Of a stretch of DNA of 64,000 nt, positions 8,309 through 18,611 are shown piece after piece. The position numbers were made by a program, and so were the translations under genes. Location of the stretch: the NCBI RefSeq assembly GCF_902459655.1, contig NZ_CABPSB010000005.1, positions 62,001 through 126,000 on the forward strand. Reading direction: 5' to 3'. Positions within the stretch are counted from its first letter, which is position 1; each line of letters opens with the position of its first letter. The notes beneath the pieces were generated by a model. The model had not been told where the DNA came from and did not search any database. It saw only the letters and a program-made list of their open reading frames with translations. This stretch comes from Pandoraea anhela. Its GTDB lineage: Bacteria; Pseudomonadota; Gammaproteobacteria; Burkholderiales; Burkholderiaceae.

Positions 8309-8665
8309 GTCGATTCCTCAAAATAAAGGACGGCGGCCCGTCCCGGCGGGCGCGCGACGAGTCGCATCATACCAGCGCGGCTGTCGTGCGTCGTTAAGTC
8401 TGCGTGACGGCGTTATCGTCCGCCATGGCAGATTCGATGCGTCGGAAGTCGTCACTATTTCCCCGTCCCCTCCTCCATTGGCTACCCATTTTCCCCGCTT
8501 ACGGGGTTATGGCCTCGCCCCCGCTGTTTTCCGGGTTTTCTCCCGATAAGGTCTCACAGTGGAATTAGTTGCCAATTAAAGGCGATTGGACGGAATTAAG
8601 CGGGTGTTGAGGACCGAAACAGCGTCTTACCTATGTCTTTGAGGGCTGCCTTTATAATGGTTCCC
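8309..8665. promoter_or_regulatory. dedA/mutL divergent intergenic region
   Basis: This 357-bp region has no convincing gene. It includes a small CCCCGCTTACGGGG hairpin (about 8494-8507), AT-rich sequence around 8560-8600, and a perfect TATAAT at 8653-8658 that sits just 8 bases before the mutL ATG. No matching -35 is seen 16-18 bases upstream of it. If it is a real -10, the mutL mRNA would be almost leaderless from this start, or translation would begin further downstream. Confidence 0.4.
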
Positions 8666-10774
8666 ATGTCTGCCACCCCGACCCCCGCCCCCGAAGCGCA
8701 GGACCCGGCCCTCATGCCCGGCGATGCGCCGTCCGACGCCCCCGAGCGACGCCCCGGCCCAATGCCGGCGGGCCTCGCGCCGGCGCGCGCCATCCGCGTC
8801 CTTCCCGACCAGTTGATCAGTCAGATCGCCGCCGGCGAGGTGGTCGAGCGTCCGGCCTCCGTGGTCAAGGAGCTGCTCGAAAACGCGCTCGACGCGGGTG
8901 CCCGGGCGCTTCAGATCAAGCTGGAAGAAGGCGGTGTGCGGCGCATTGCGATTACGGACGATGGCGGCGGCATGTCCGCCGACCAGTTGCCGCTGGCGCT
9001 CACACGTCACGCCACGAGCAAGATTCGCACGCTCGACGAACTGGAATCGGTGCTTACGCTCGGATTCCGGGGAGAAGCGCTGGCGTCCATCGCGTCCGTC
9101 GCGCAGCTCACGCTATCGAGCCGCCAGATCGACGCGCCCCATGCAACCGCCATCGACGGCAATACCGGTGCGCTCACACCGGCGGCCGGCCCCGTGGGCA
9201 CGACGGTCGACGTGCGCGACCTGTACTTCAACACGCCTGCACGACGCAAGTTCCTCAAGACCGAGCAGACCGAGTTCGGCCACTGCATGGATGTCATCCG
9301 CCGCAGCGCACTGGCGCGCCCGGATGTCGGCTTCTCCATCCTGCACAACAACCGGGCGGTCGAGCACTGGAACGCTTCCGATGCCGCTGCGCGGGTCTCC
9401 CGCGTGCTGGGCAACGACTTCGCCGACGCCCATCTGGCGCTCGACGAAGGCGCGGCCGAATTGCGCCTGTCGGGCTTCGTCGGCCTGCCGACCGCCAGCA
9501 GAGGCCGTGCGGACCAGCAGTTCTTCTTCGTGAACGGGCGTTTCGTGCGCGACAAATTGCTCACGCACGCCGTGCGCGCCGCTTACGAAGATGTGCTTCA
9601 CGGCGACCGCTACCCGGCGTATGTGCTGTATTTCGAACTGCCGCCGCAGTTGGTCGACGTGAACGTTCATCCGTCGAAGATCGAAGTGCGCTTTCGCGAT
9701 GCGCGCAGCGTCCACCAGTTCGTGTTCCATGCGGTGCAGCGTGCGCTGGCGCGCGCGGCGGGCAGCGGCGGCGCGACGCACGCCGCGCACCTGACCGAGG
9801 GCGGTGGGCTGGCCGCCGGTCCCGGCGGATTCAGCGGACTCGGCGGGGCGACGGGCGGCGTGGGGGGCGGATTTTCGGCTGCGCGTGCGTCGGGTGGCTT
9901 CGGCACACCGGGCGGCAGCAGTTGGAACGCCAGGGCGCAACAGGGCGCACTGCCGGTCGCGCAACCGCTGTCCGTCTACGACAACCTGTTCGGGCGCACG
10001 GCGCCGCCGGCGGCGCGTCCCTACGGTCAGCCGGGTGTGACGGATGTCCCGTCGCCCGCCTATGGCAGCCCTGGCGCAGCCCAGGACGGTGCGACGTTCG
10101 CCGGCGGCCTCGCCGAGGCCCTGGGCGCGAATCACAATGGGACCCATGGGACCGGCTCAGCGAGCGGCGCCGCCGATGCGATGTCGCTGGAGCAACCGCT
10201 GGGCTTCGCTCTCGGCCAGTTGCACGGCATCTACATCCTCGCGCAGAACGCGCACGGGCTCGTGCTCGTCGACATGCATGCGGCGCACGAGCGCATTCTC
10301 TACGAACGTTTCAAGCAGGCGCTCGTCGAGCGCAGTGTCCCCGTCCAGCCGTTGCTCATTCCCGTGACGTTCTTCGCCGACCCGGTGGAAATCGGCACAA
10401 CGGAGGAGCATCAGGAAACACTGACGGCGCTCGGCTTCGATCTCGCGGCGATCTCCCCGACCACGCTTGCCGTTCGCGCCATTCCCGCACTGCTCGACGG
10501 CGCCGACGCTCAGGCGCTCGCTCGCGCCGTGCTCGCGGACCTGCGCCAGTACGGCGGCTCGCGCGTGCTTACCGAACGTCAGCACGAACTGCTCGGCACG
10601 CTCGCGTGCCATACGGCGGTGCGCGCGAACCGGCGTCTCACGCACGAGGAGATGAACGCCTTGCTACGCCAGATGGAAGCGACAGAGCGTGCCGACCAGT
10701 GCAATCACGGACGTCCGACCTGGTACCAGCTCACGCTCGGCGACCTCGACAAATTGTTCATGCGCGGACGTTGA
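8666..10774 (+). CDS. mutL: DNA mismatch repair protein MutL
   Basis: About 702 residues. MutL couples MutS mismatch recognition to strand incision. The N-terminal GHKL ATPase is intact: [35 protein letters not shown] (about residues 70-140). A Gly/Ala-rich linker (about 380-520) joins it to the dimerisation domain. That domain carries [12 protein letters not shown] (about 537-548), matching the metal-binding D-M/Q-HA-x2-E-x4-E nuclease motif of MutL proteins from organisms without MutH, plus ACHTAVRA and CNHGRPT. It is therefore probably an endonuclease MutL. The start is ATG 8666 or 8657. miaA follows after 7 bp. Confidence 0.95.
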   Translation: MSATPTPAPEAQDPALMPGDAPSDAPERRPGPMPAGLAPARAIRVLPDQLISQIAAGEVVERPASVVKELLENALDAGARALQIKLEEGGVRRIAITDDGGGMSADQLPLALTRHATSKIRTLDELESVLTLGFRGEALASIASVAQLTLSSRQIDAPHATAIDGNTGALTPAAGPVGTTVDVRDLYFNTPARRKFLKTEQTEFGHCMDVIRRSALARPDVGFSILHNNRAVEHWNASDAAARVSRVLGNDFADAHLALDEGAAELRLSGFVGLPTASRGRADQQFFFVNGRFVRDKLLTHAVRAAYEDVLHGDRYPAYVLYFELPPQLVDVNVHPSKIEVRFRDARSVHQFVFHAVQRALARAAGSGGATHAAHLTEGGGLAAGPGGFSGLGGATGGVGGGFSAARASGGFGTPGGSSWNARAQQGALPVAQPLSVYDNLFGRTAPPAARPYGQPGVTDVPSPAYGSPGAAQDGATFAGGLAEALGANHNGTHGTGSASGAADAMSLEQPLGFALGQLHGIYILAQNAHGLVLVDMHAAHERILYERFKQALVERSVPVQPLLIPVTFFADPVEIGTTEEHQETLTALGFDLAAISPTTLAVRAIPALLDGADAQALARAVLADLRQYGGSRVLTERQHELLGTLACHTAVRANRRLTHEEMNALLRQMEATERADQCNHGRPTWYQLTLGDLDKLFMRGR

Positions 10775-10781
10775 GCGGTTC

Positions 10782-11729
10782 ATGAAGGACAACGCCCCGA
10801 TCGTCTGCCTGCTGGGCCCGACGGCTTCCGGCAAAACCGCCGCTGCCCTCGCGCTGGCGCAGAACACGCCCATCGAAATCATCAGCGTCGACTCCGCGCT
10901 CGTCTATCGCGAGATGGATATCGGCACGGCGAAACCCAGCGCCGCCGAGCTGGCTGCCGTGCCGCATCACCTGATCGACATCATCGATCCGCGCGACGCC
11001 TACTCTGCCGCCCAGTTTCGCGAAGACACGCTGCGGCTCGTCGACGAGATCGCGGCACGCGGACGCCGCCCGTTGCTCGTCGGCGGCACGATGCTCTACT
11101 ACAAGGCGCTCACGCAAGGCCTCTCGCCGCTGCCGCCTGCCAACGCCGAGGTGCGTGCCCGGCTCGACGAAGACGCCGCGCGCGACGGCTGGCCAGCCAT
11201 GCATGCGCGACTCGCCAGCATCGATCCTGTGACCGCGGCGCGCCTCGCACCGAACGATTCCCAGCGCATTCAGCGCGCGCTGGAAATCTTCGCGCTGTCG
11301 GGCAAGCCGATGTCGCAGTGGCTCGCCGAACCGGCGCAGACGCCCGACACCCCGCCACCGCACACGTTCGTGCCTGTCGCGCTGGAGCCTGCCGACCGGT
11401 CGATCCTGCACGCACGCATCGCCGAGCGGTTTCGCCTGATGCTCGCCGCAGGTTTCATCGAAGAAGTCGAGCGCCTGCGTGCGCGCGGCGATCTCGATCC
11501 CGGCCTGCCGTCGATGCGCTGCGTCGGCTACCGTCAGGTGTGGGAGTACCTCGACGGCGACACCGATTACGACACCATGCGCGACAAGGGCATTTTCGCT
11601 ACCCGTCAGTTGTGCAAACGCCAGCTCACATGGCTGCGCGCCATGCCCGAGCGTCACATCGTCGATTGCACCGCCCACGATGTGCCGCAACGCGCCCTCG
11701 CCACCGTGCGCGCACTCTGGCGCCTCTGA
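10782..11729 (+). CDS. miaA: tRNA dimethylallyltransferase MiaA
   Basis: A 315-residue enzyme that transfers a dimethylallyl group to A37 of UNN-decoding tRNAs, the first step to ms2i6A. It has the P-loop [11 protein letters not shown] (about 10-20), the substrate motif [18 protein letters not shown] (about 37-54), HHLIDIIDP, the [11 protein letters not shown] motif (about 97-107), and the C-terminal [14 protein letters not shown] and [13 protein letters not shown]. Length is standard. The mutL-miaA order is widely conserved and the 7-bp gap implies one transcript. Confidence 0.95.
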   Translation: MKDNAPIVCLLGPTASGKTAAALALAQNTPIEIISVDSALVYREMDIGTAKPSAAELAAVPHHLIDIIDPRDAYSAAQFREDTLRLVDEIAARGRRPLLVGGTMLYYKALTQGLSPLPPANAEVRARLDEDAARDGWPAMHARLASIDPVTAARLAPNDSQRIQRALEIFALSGKPMSQWLAEPAQTPDTPPPHTFVPVALEPADRSILHARIAERFRLMLAAGFIEEVERLRARGDLDPGLPSMRCVGYRQVWEYLDGDTDYDTMRDKGIFATRQLCKRQLTWLRAMPERHIVDCTAHDVPQRALATVRALWRL

Positions 11730-12001
11730 CAACGCTCACACCTCTGACACCTCCGAGCGTCGACCATCGACGCATCGCCGGCCTCCCTCCGCCCCCCCGC
11801 TTCGCCACCCCGGCGGCGAAGCGCGCTCACCTCATCGCAAAAACCGTGCGCCCCGGGCAACCCGGGCAAACCGCCGCATAGCCGCGCCAGCGAGCCGCCG
11901 GCATCCGCTCGCGCCGTTCAGCGCACGTTAGCTGCCGGCGCAAACCCGTGACGTCGTGCGGCGCCGACAACGACGAGCGTCGCGGCAAGCAAGACGATGT
12001 G
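11730..12001. other. Gene-free interval after miaA
   Basis: The interval between the convergent miaA and purM genes is GC-rich and low in structure. A short direct repeat (CACCTCTGACAC-like, around 11730-11755) and CCCGGGCAA repeats near 11850-11865 are all I see. No start codon with a ribosome site and no conserved product was found. Confidence 0.5.
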
Positions 12002-12034
12002 AAAAAAGCCCGCCGGCCATGCCGAACGGGCTTT
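12002..12034 (-). terminator. Intrinsic terminator of purM
   Basis: The pair AAAGCCCG (12005-12012) and CGGGCTTT (12027-12034) forms the outer stem. Read on the minus strand it ends in six T residues (complement of 12002-12007). It lies about 50 bp past the purM stop. On the plus strand the following run (TTTCGTTTTG) is weaker but could also stop miaA transcripts. Confidence 0.75.
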
Positions 12035-12082
12035 CGTTTTGTTGTCGCCCCCGTCGCCGGTGCGACGGCGGGCGATATCCGC

Positions 12083-13129
<1,047 letters not shown>

Positions 13130-13150
13130 GACGGGAATGCATCAAGGTTC

Positions 13151-13169
13151 GGTAAAATGCGATTTTACC
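13151..13169. promoter_or_regulatory. Palindrome in purM/hda divergent promoter
   Basis: GGTAAAAT (13151-13158) and ATTTTACC (13162-13169) form a perfect 8-bp inverted repeat around GCG. TAAAAT occurs in both orientations, each a candidate -10 element. The minus-strand copy is about 25 bases from the purM ATG and the plus-strand copy about 115 bases from the hda start. It does not match the E. coli PurR box. Confidence 0.4.
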
Positions 13170-13275
13170 CGATGCGCGTGTCCTTTCGGCACGCAAAGCG
13201 GATATCGGACGCCGGCGAAGGCCTGCGTGCCCCGTAAACCGTACTCCGCCGGCCTTCCGCCGGCTTTCTTCGTTC

Positions 13276-13986
13276 GTGATTCAGCAACTGTATCTCGACC
13301 TCGGCACACCGCCGCCCGCCACGTTCGACAATTTTATCGTCGGGCCCAACCGCGAGGCGGCGCAGACGCTTGCCGGCCTGCCGGCCGAACTCTCGGCGGG
13401 CACCGCACGCGACCGCGGCATCTACCTCTGGGGAGCTGCCGGGTCCGGCCGCACCCATCTGATGGAGGCCCTGTGCCACGCCGTCGGGCCGAGCGCACGG
13501 TACTTGCGTCCGAACAGCCCGCTGGCCGCCTTCACGTTCGACGACGCCAGCACCGTCTACTGTGTGGACGACTGCGACAATCTCTCGCCCACGCAGCAGA
13601 TCGCCGCTTTCAACCTCTTTAACGAAACCCGCGCGCGGCCGCATTGCGCCTTCGTGGCCGCCGGCTCGCAGCCGCCGGTCGACATGCCGTTGCGCGAAGA
13701 CCTGCGCACCCGCCTCGGCTGGGGCCTCGTATTTCACATTGTGGGACTCGACGACGACGGCAAGAAACAGGCGCTTCAGAGCGCAGCGCGCGAGCGGGGC
13801 TTGCAACTGGCGGCAGATGTGCCGGCCTACCTGCTCACGCACTTCGAGCGCGATATGTCGAGTCTGATGGCGCTGCTCGACCGGCTCGACCGGTTCTCGA
13901 TGGAGCAAAAGCGTGCCGTAACGCTGCCGCTGCTGCGTCAGATGCTCACGCACAACGATCCGGCGGCCGCCGACGGGAAACCATGA
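13276..13986 (+). CDS. hda: DnaA regulatory inactivator Hda
   Basis: A 236-residue AAA+ protein homologous to DnaA domain III. Hda, bound to the DNA-loaded sliding clamp, stimulates DnaA-ATP hydrolysis and limits re-initiation. The start IQQLYLDLG contains the clamp-binding peptide (QLYLDL-like). Walker A is GAAGSGRTHL (about 52-61), with Arg in place of Lys as in other Hda proteins. Walker B-like CVDDCDNL (about 97-104) follows, and the C-terminal part resembles the DnaA lid. The likely start is GTG at 13276, which places the clamp motif at the extreme N-terminus as expected. It is followed by an HAD hydrolase, a common betaproteobacterial order. Confidence 0.9.
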   Translation: MIQQLYLDLGTPPPATFDNFIVGPNREAAQTLAGLPAELSAGTARDRGIYLWGAAGSGRTHLMEALCHAVGPSARYLRPNSPLAAFTFDDASTVYCVDDCDNLSPTQQIAAFNLFNETRARPHCAFVAAGSQPPVDMPLREDLRTRLGWGLVFHIVGLDDDGKKQALQSAARERGLQLAADVPAYLLTHFERDMSSLMALLDRLDRFSMEQKRAVTLPLLRQMLTHNDPAAADGKP

Positions 13987-14163
13987 CCGGCGTGCGATGT
14001 CATCCGGCGCCGTTTTGCTCCCTCATGCTGCGTCGGGCTGCTCCGTACTGCGCTGGGCTACCCCGTGCGCCACGGGTCTCGCCACGGGTCTCTTTAGCCC
14101 CCTTTAGCCTTTTCACCACCGAACCCCATAAGACGGCCCCTCGCTTCAGGTAAAATTCGCGCA

Positions 14164-14844
14164 ATGACCAATTTAGCTCTCTTCGATCTCGACCACACCC
14201 TGCTGCCGACCGACAGCGACAAGGAATGGGGCCGTTTCCTCGTGCGCCAGGGCGCGGTCGAGCGTGACTCGTACGCGCAGGCCAACGAGGCCTTCTATCA
14301 GGACTACCGTGCAGGCCGGCTCGACATGCCGGCCTATCTGCGTTTCTGCCTCGCACCGCTCGCCCGTTACCCGCGCGATCAGCTCGACGCCTGGCACGCG
14401 CAGTACATGGAGGAGTCGATCCTCCCGCACGTGCGTCCCGAAGCGCTCGCGCTGCTCGACATGCACCGCAAGGCCGGCGATCTGTGCGCCATCGTGACGG
14501 CGACGAACACCTTCGTCACGCGTCCCATCGCCCGTGCGTTCGGCATCGATCATCTGATCGGCACCGAGCCGGCCACCGCAGGCGGCGATCCGAGCGCACG
14601 ATTTACCGGCGAATACGTCGGCACGCCGAGCTTCCGCGAAGGCAAGATCACCCGCACCGAAGCGTGGCTCGCCAGCCTGGGCAAGACCTGGGGCGACTTC
14701 GACCACGCTTTCTTCTATAGCGATTCCGCCAACGACGTCCCCCTGATGGAGAAGGTGAACCATCCGGTGGCAACGAACCCCGATGAGGCGCTGCGCGAAA
14801 TCGCACTGGCGCGTCGCTGGCCCATTCTCGAGTTGTTCCAGTGA
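14164..14844 (+). CDS. HAD-IB family phosphatase (SerB-like)
   Basis: A 226-residue HAD-superfamily hydrolase, subfamily IB. Motif I is LFDLDHTLLP (about 6-15) with the nucleophile and acid/base Asp residues. Motif II is IVTATN (about 112-117). The Lys is in FREGKITR (about 158-165), and motif III is YSDSANDVPLM (about 185-195). Relatives in Burkholderia are often annotated as histidinol-phosphatase or a phosphoserine phosphatase-like enzyme; the substrate is not decided by the sequence. Its stop overlaps the GTG start of pcnB by four bases (GTGA), so it is probably translated with pcnB. Confidence 0.88.
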   Translation: MTNLALFDLDHTLLPTDSDKEWGRFLVRQGAVERDSYAQANEAFYQDYRAGRLDMPAYLRFCLAPLARYPRDQLDAWHAQYMEESILPHVRPEALALLDMHRKAGDLCAIVTATNTFVTRPIARAFGIDHLIGTEPATAGGDPSARFTGEYVGTPSFREGKITRTEAWLASLGKTWGDFDHAFFYSDSANDVPLMEKVNHPVATNPDEALREIALARRWPILELFQ

Positions 14845-16379
14845 TCCGCAAACTCATCAAGAAACTGCTCGGCAAAGACAGCCAGACCGACGGCGGCGCA
14901 GGCAGCCCGCCGCCCGGCACACCGGTTGTCATTCCCGTCTCCGTTCACGGTATCGATCCGAGCCTGCTCTCGAAGAATGCCGTTCGCGTAACCGACACGT
15001 TGCAGCAAGCCGGCTTCAAGGCGTTCATCGTCGGCGGCGCCGTGCGGGATCTCCTGCTCGGCATCGCGCCCAAGGACTTCGACGTCGCCACGAGCGCCAC
15101 GCCGGAGCAGGTCCAGCGCCTGTTCCGCCGTGCTCGCATCATCGGTCGGCGCTTCCAGATCGTGCACGTGCAGTTCGGTCAGGAGATCATCGAGACCTCT
15201 ACGTTCCGTGCGTTGGTCGATGCGGTCGATAGCGAACAAATCGGTGCGCGTCGTCCGAAAAAGGGAGAACTCGACCGCAAAACGCACGTGACCGACGAAT
15301 CGGGCCGGGTGCTGCGCGACAACGTCTGGGGCGAGCAGGACGAAGACGCCGCGCGACGCGACTTCACCGTCAACGCGATGTATTACGATCCCGCCGCGCA
15401 GACGGTGCACGATTACCACCGCGGCTGGGAAGACATTCAGAAGCGCGTGCTGCGCATGATCGGCGACCCGGCCACGCGTTATCGCGAAGACCCGGTGCGC
15501 ATGCTGCGCGTGGTGCGCTTCGCCGCGAAGCTCGGTTTCAAGATCGACGAAGCCACCGCCGCGCCGATTCCGCAACTCGCGCCGCTTATCGACAACGTGC
15601 CTGCGGCGCGTCTGTTCGACGAAATGCTCAAGCTGCTGCTCTCGGGCCACGCATGGGCCTGTGTGCAACAACTTCGCTCGCAGGGCCTGCATCACGGATT
15701 GCTGCCGTTGCTCGATGTCGTGCTGGAACAACCGCTGGGCGAGAAGTTCGTCACACTCGCCCTGGCCAACACCGACGCCCGCATTCGCGCGGGCAAGCCG
15801 GTCTCGCCGGGCTTCCTGTTCGCCGCGCTGCTCTGGCATCTCGTGCTGGAGAAATGGCAGGCTTATCAGAGCGCCGGCGAATATCCCATTCCGGCCCTGC
15901 ATCTGGCCATGGACGACGTGCTCGACGCCCAGACCGGCAAGCTGGCGATCCAGCGTCGCTTCGTCGCGGACATGAAGGAAATCTGGGGCTTGCAGGTGCG
16001 TCTGGACAAACGGGTCGGCCGTACGCCGCTGCGTTTGCTGGAGCATCCGCGTCTGCGCGCCGGTTACGACTTCCTGCTGTTGCGGTGCGAGTCGGGCGAG
16101 GTGCCCGCCGACGTGGGGCAATGGTGGACGGACTTCCTCGAAGGCGATTCGGTCAGGCGCGACGAGTTGCTCTCGCAAGGCAGCGGTTCGTCGGGCTCGA
16201 CGCCTGCCGCGAAGCGTCGCCGTCGTCGTCGCAAACCGTCCGGCGGACGCGTTGGCGAAGGCGGTGGGGACAGCGGTGAAGGCACGGGTGGCGAGGGTGG
16301 CGGCGCACGTGAGAACGCTACCAGCGAGAATCATGGCAAGCGGGTATCATCGCGACAGCATGGTTCCGAAGGTGCTTAA
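14841..16379 (+). CDS. pcnB: Poly(A) polymerase PcnB
   Basis: A 512-residue polynucleotide adenylyltransferase that adds 3' A-tails and so promotes RNA decay. The class II nucleotidyltransferase head is clear: FIVGGAVRDLLLG (about 61-73), then KDFDVAT (about 77-83) with the catalytic Asp pair. RRDFTVNAMYY (about 172-182) and the RNA-binding region REDPVRMLRVVRFAAKLGF (about 215-233) distinguish it from CCA-adding enzymes only loosely. The pcnB-folK order supports PcnB. The C-terminal tail is strongly basic then Gly-rich (KRRRRRRKPSGG). It starts with GTG overlapping the upstream HAD gene. Confidence 0.93.
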   Translation: MIRKLIKKLLGKDSQTDGGAGSPPPGTPVVIPVSVHGIDPSLLSKNAVRVTDTLQQAGFKAFIVGGAVRDLLLGIAPKDFDVATSATPEQVQRLFRRARIIGRRFQIVHVQFGQEIIETSTFRALVDAVDSEQIGARRPKKGELDRKTHVTDESGRVLRDNVWGEQDEDAARRDFTVNAMYYDPAAQTVHDYHRGWEDIQKRVLRMIGDPATRYREDPVRMLRVVRFAAKLGFKIDEATAAPIPQLAPLIDNVPAARLFDEMLKLLLSGHAWACVQQLRSQGLHHGLLPLLDVVLEQPLGEKFVTLALANTDARIRAGKPVSPGFLFAALLWHLVLEKWQAYQSAGEYPIPALHLAMDDVLDAQTGKLAIQRRFVADMKEIWGLQVRLDKRVGRTPLRLLEHPRLRAGYDFLLLRCESGEVPADVGQWWTDFLEGDSVRRDELLSQGSGSSGSTPAAKRRRRRRKPSGGRVGEGGGDSGEGTGGEGGGARENATSENHGKRVSSRQHGSEGA

Positions 16380-16891
16380 TGACTGTTGCCTATATCGGGC
16401 TCGGCGCGAATCTCGGCGACGCCCGCCAAGCGATTAAGGACGCCATCGTCTGTCTGGCGCAGCAAATCGGCGTCACCATCACGGCCAAGTCCGACCTGTA
16501 TCGCACCGCTCCCATCGAGTCGAGCGGCGACGACTATCTCAACTGCGCAGTCGCCGTCGAGACGAATCTGACTGCCCGTCAGTTGCTCACGTTGTGCCTG
16601 AAGATCGAGTTGCATTTCGGACGTGAGCGGCCTTACAAGAATGCGCCGCGCACGCTCGATCTCGATCTGCTGCTGTACGGCGACGAGCGCATTGCCGAAC
16701 CCGACCTGATCGTGCCGCATCCGCGCATGGCGTTGCGCGCCTTCGTTCTGCGCCCGCTCGCAGACATCGCGCCCGAGTTGGAGATTCCCGGCGTGGGACG
16801 CGTCAGCGCCCTGCTGGCCAACGTTGCCGATCAGCGCATCGAGCGTCTGGCGCATGGGTGCTGTCTGACCAAGCGGGTCTGCACATCATGA
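16379..16891 (+). CDS. folK: Hydroxymethyldihydropterin pyrophosphokinase FolK
   Basis: A 170-residue HPPK of folate synthesis, transferring pyrophosphate from ATP to 6-hydroxymethyl-7,8-dihydropterin. Visible motifs: AYIGLGANLGD (about 4-14), LYRTAPI (about 41), DYLNCAV (about 52), FGRERPYKNAPRTLDLDLLLYG (about 80-101) and the IVPHPRM motif (about 112-118). The start is the ATG at 16379, sharing one base with the pcnB stop (TAATG). The last 15 or so residues overlap the next gene. Confidence 0.95.
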   Translation: MTVAYIGLGANLGDARQAIKDAIVCLAQQIGVTITAKSDLYRTAPIESSGDDYLNCAVAVETNLTARQLLTLCLKIELHFGRERPYKNAPRTLDLDLLLYGDERIAEPDLIVPHPRMALRAFVLRPLADIAPELEIPGVGRVSALLANVADQRIERLAHGCCLTKRVCTS

Positions 16892-17544
16892 GATCGTCCG
16901 TTCTCGGGCGCTTTCGCTATCTCGCCATCGAGGGCCCCATCGGGGTCGGCAAAACATCGCTGGCACAGCGGCTGGCCGACGCGGCCGGCGCCGACCTGAT
17001 GCTGGAGCAGCCCGCGCTCAATCCCTTTCTCGAACGGTTTTATCGCGACAGCGCGCGTTATGCCCTGCCGACGCAACTGTCCTTCTGTCTGCAACGCGTA
17101 GACGAAGCCACGGAGATCGCGCGACGCGAAATCGACGGCAAACCGATCTTCACCGATTTCCTGCCCGAGAAAGACGGCCTGTTCGCGCGCCTGACGCTGT
17201 CCGCCGACGAGTTGGATCTGTACCGCCGTCTGGTCGCGCACATCGAGCGGGCGCATCGCGCACCGGACCTCGTGATTCATCTGCAAGCGAGTCCCGAGAC
17301 GCTGTTCTCGCGCATTCAGAAGCGCGCGATTCCGATGGAACAGCAGATCCCCGACACTTATCTGCGCGCGCTGTGCGACATCTACGGCGAATTCTTCTAT
17401 CATTACGCCGCTGCGCCGGTATTGACAGTCGACACAGAACAGTTCGACCCGGCGCACAACGACAGCGACTTCGCGTTGCTGGTCGAACGCATCGACCAGA
17501 TGCGCGGGCGCAAGGAAGTCTTCGTCAAGGGCGCGCGTCTCTGA
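16888..17544 (+). CDS. Deoxynucleoside kinase (dAK/dGK family)
   Basis: A 218-residue P-loop kinase of the deoxynucleoside kinase family, which phosphorylates deoxynucleosides for salvage. The P-loop IEGPIGVGKTSLAQRL is at about residues 13-28. FTDFLPEKDGLFARL (about 88-102) carries the family's conserved Asp-Phe and Glu region. LVIHLQASPETLFSRIQKR (about 128-146) contains the ERS-like Arg segment. Its ATG at 16888 overlaps the folK stop (ATGA). Placement next to folK and panB recurs in Burkholderiales. Which deoxynucleoside it prefers cannot be read from sequence. Confidence 0.85.
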   Translation: MRSSVLGRFRYLAIEGPIGVGKTSLAQRLADAAGADLMLEQPALNPFLERFYRDSARYALPTQLSFCLQRVDEATEIARREIDGKPIFTDFLPEKDGLFARLTLSADELDLYRRLVAHIERAHRAPDLVIHLQASPETLFSRIQKRAIPMEQQIPDTYLRALCDIYGEFFYHYAAAPVLTVDTEQFDPAHNDSDFALLVERIDQMRGRKEVFVKGARL

Positions 17545-17665
17545 TCGACGGCGCGCTTTCGCGCTCTCTGCCTGTCGGTGTCGACGCGCCGACTGTCCGG
17601 CGACATGCGCAGTGCATGCCTGGCGCGAGCGTCCTGCCAGCAAACCCTCCTGAACCGAGGCTGAC

Positions 17666-18484
17666 ATGAGTTATCTGCAAGAATCCAATCGCAAGGCCGT
17701 GACCGTTCCCGGTCTCGCCCAGATGCGCGAGCGCGGCGAGAAGATCGCCATGCTCACCGCTTACGACGCGAGTTTCGCTGCGCTGCTGGACCGTGTCGGC
17801 GTCGACACCATTCTGGTCGGCGACTCGCTTGGCAACGTCATTCAGGGCCAGCGTACGACATTGCCCGTTACGCTGCGCGACATCTGCTATCACACCGCAT
17901 GTGTGGCACGCAGCGTGGAAAAAGCGTTGGTGCTGGCCGATCTGCCGTTCGGCACCTATGGGACGAAGGAGCAGGCGTATCAAAGCGCCGTGGCCGTCAT
18001 GCAGGCGGGCGCGCAGATGGTGAAGATCGAAGGCGGTGCGTGGCTGGCGGAAACGGTGCGTTTCCTCGTCGAGCGCAGCATTCCGGTGTGCTCGCACGTG
18101 GGACTCACGCCACAGTCCGTGCATGCGTTCGGCGGCTTCAAGGTGCAGGCGCGCGAAGATGCCGCGCAAGCGCAGTTGCTCGACGATTGCCGCGCGCTGC
18201 AAGCCGCGGGGGCGCAACTGGTCGTGCTCGAAGCGATTCCGGCGGCCCTGGCCGCACGAGTGACGCCGGAAGTGCCGACGATGCCGACCATCGGCATTGG
18301 CGCCGGCGTGGATTGCGACGGTCAGGTACTCGTTCTGCAAGACATGCTCGGCGTGTTCCCCGGCAAATCGCCGAAGTTCTCGAAGAACTTCATGGATGGC
18401 CAGCCAAGTATCGCGGCGGCCATCGAAGCCTACGTGCAAGCGGTGAAGCACGGCACGTTCCCGACGCTGGAACATAGCTTCTAA
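17666..18484 (+). CDS. panB: Ketopantoate hydroxymethyltransferase PanB
   Basis: A 272-residue enzyme that hydroxymethylates 2-oxoisovalerate using 5,10-methylene-THF, the first committed step to pantothenate and CoA. The family motifs are [13 protein letters not shown] (about 27-39), [12 protein letters not shown] (about 50-61), DLPFGTYG (about 92-99), VKIEGG (about 120), HVGLTPQS (about 144-151), and [20 protein letters not shown] (about 211-230). Length is typical. A GAGG ribosome site precedes the ATG. panC is not adjacent. A hairpin follows at 18522. Confidence 0.96.
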   Translation: MSYLQESNRKAVTVPGLAQMRERGEKIAMLTAYDASFAALLDRVGVDTILVGDSLGNVIQGQRTTLPVTLRDICYHTACVARSVEKALVLADLPFGTYGTKEQAYQSAVAVMQAGAQMVKIEGGAWLAETVRFLVERSIPVCSHVGLTPQSVHAFGGFKVQAREDAAQAQLLDDCRALQAAGAQLVVLEAIPAALAARVTPEVPTMPTIGIGAGVDCDGQVLVLQDMLGVFPGKSPKFSKNFMDGQPSIAAAIEAYVQAVKHGTFPTLEHSF

Positions 18485-18521
18485 GCCGTCGATTTAGGCC
18501 CTCCCCCCGAAACACCCTGAC

Positions 18522-18546
18522 ATGCCCCCGACGGGTTCGGGGGCAT
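18522..18546 (+). terminator. Probable terminator of the panB operon
   Basis: ATGCCCCCGA (18522-18531) and TCGGGGGCAT (18537-18546) form a perfect 10-bp stem with loop CGGGT, 38 bp past the panB stop. The T-tract after it is weak (CGTCGTTTG), so termination may be incomplete. Confidence 0.6.
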
Positions 18547-18611
18547 CGTCGTTTGGGAAGACGCACTGCGGTTGACGACGAGCCCAAACCAATTCTGAAA
18601 GTCACCTCAGC

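Noticed and set aside
13430-13460. Walker A with Arg instead of Lys in Hda
   Set aside because: Arg at this position is seen in other Hda proteins, so it is not a defect.
14715-16334. 539-codon antisense frame opposite pcnB
   Set aside because: No recognisable motif and it shadows a firmly identified gene.
18485-18611. HrpB/HrpII box (TTCG-N16-TTCG) upstream of the NEL-like gene
   Set aside because: Only one TTCG is present at a fitting position; no paired site, so type III regulation cannot be claimed.
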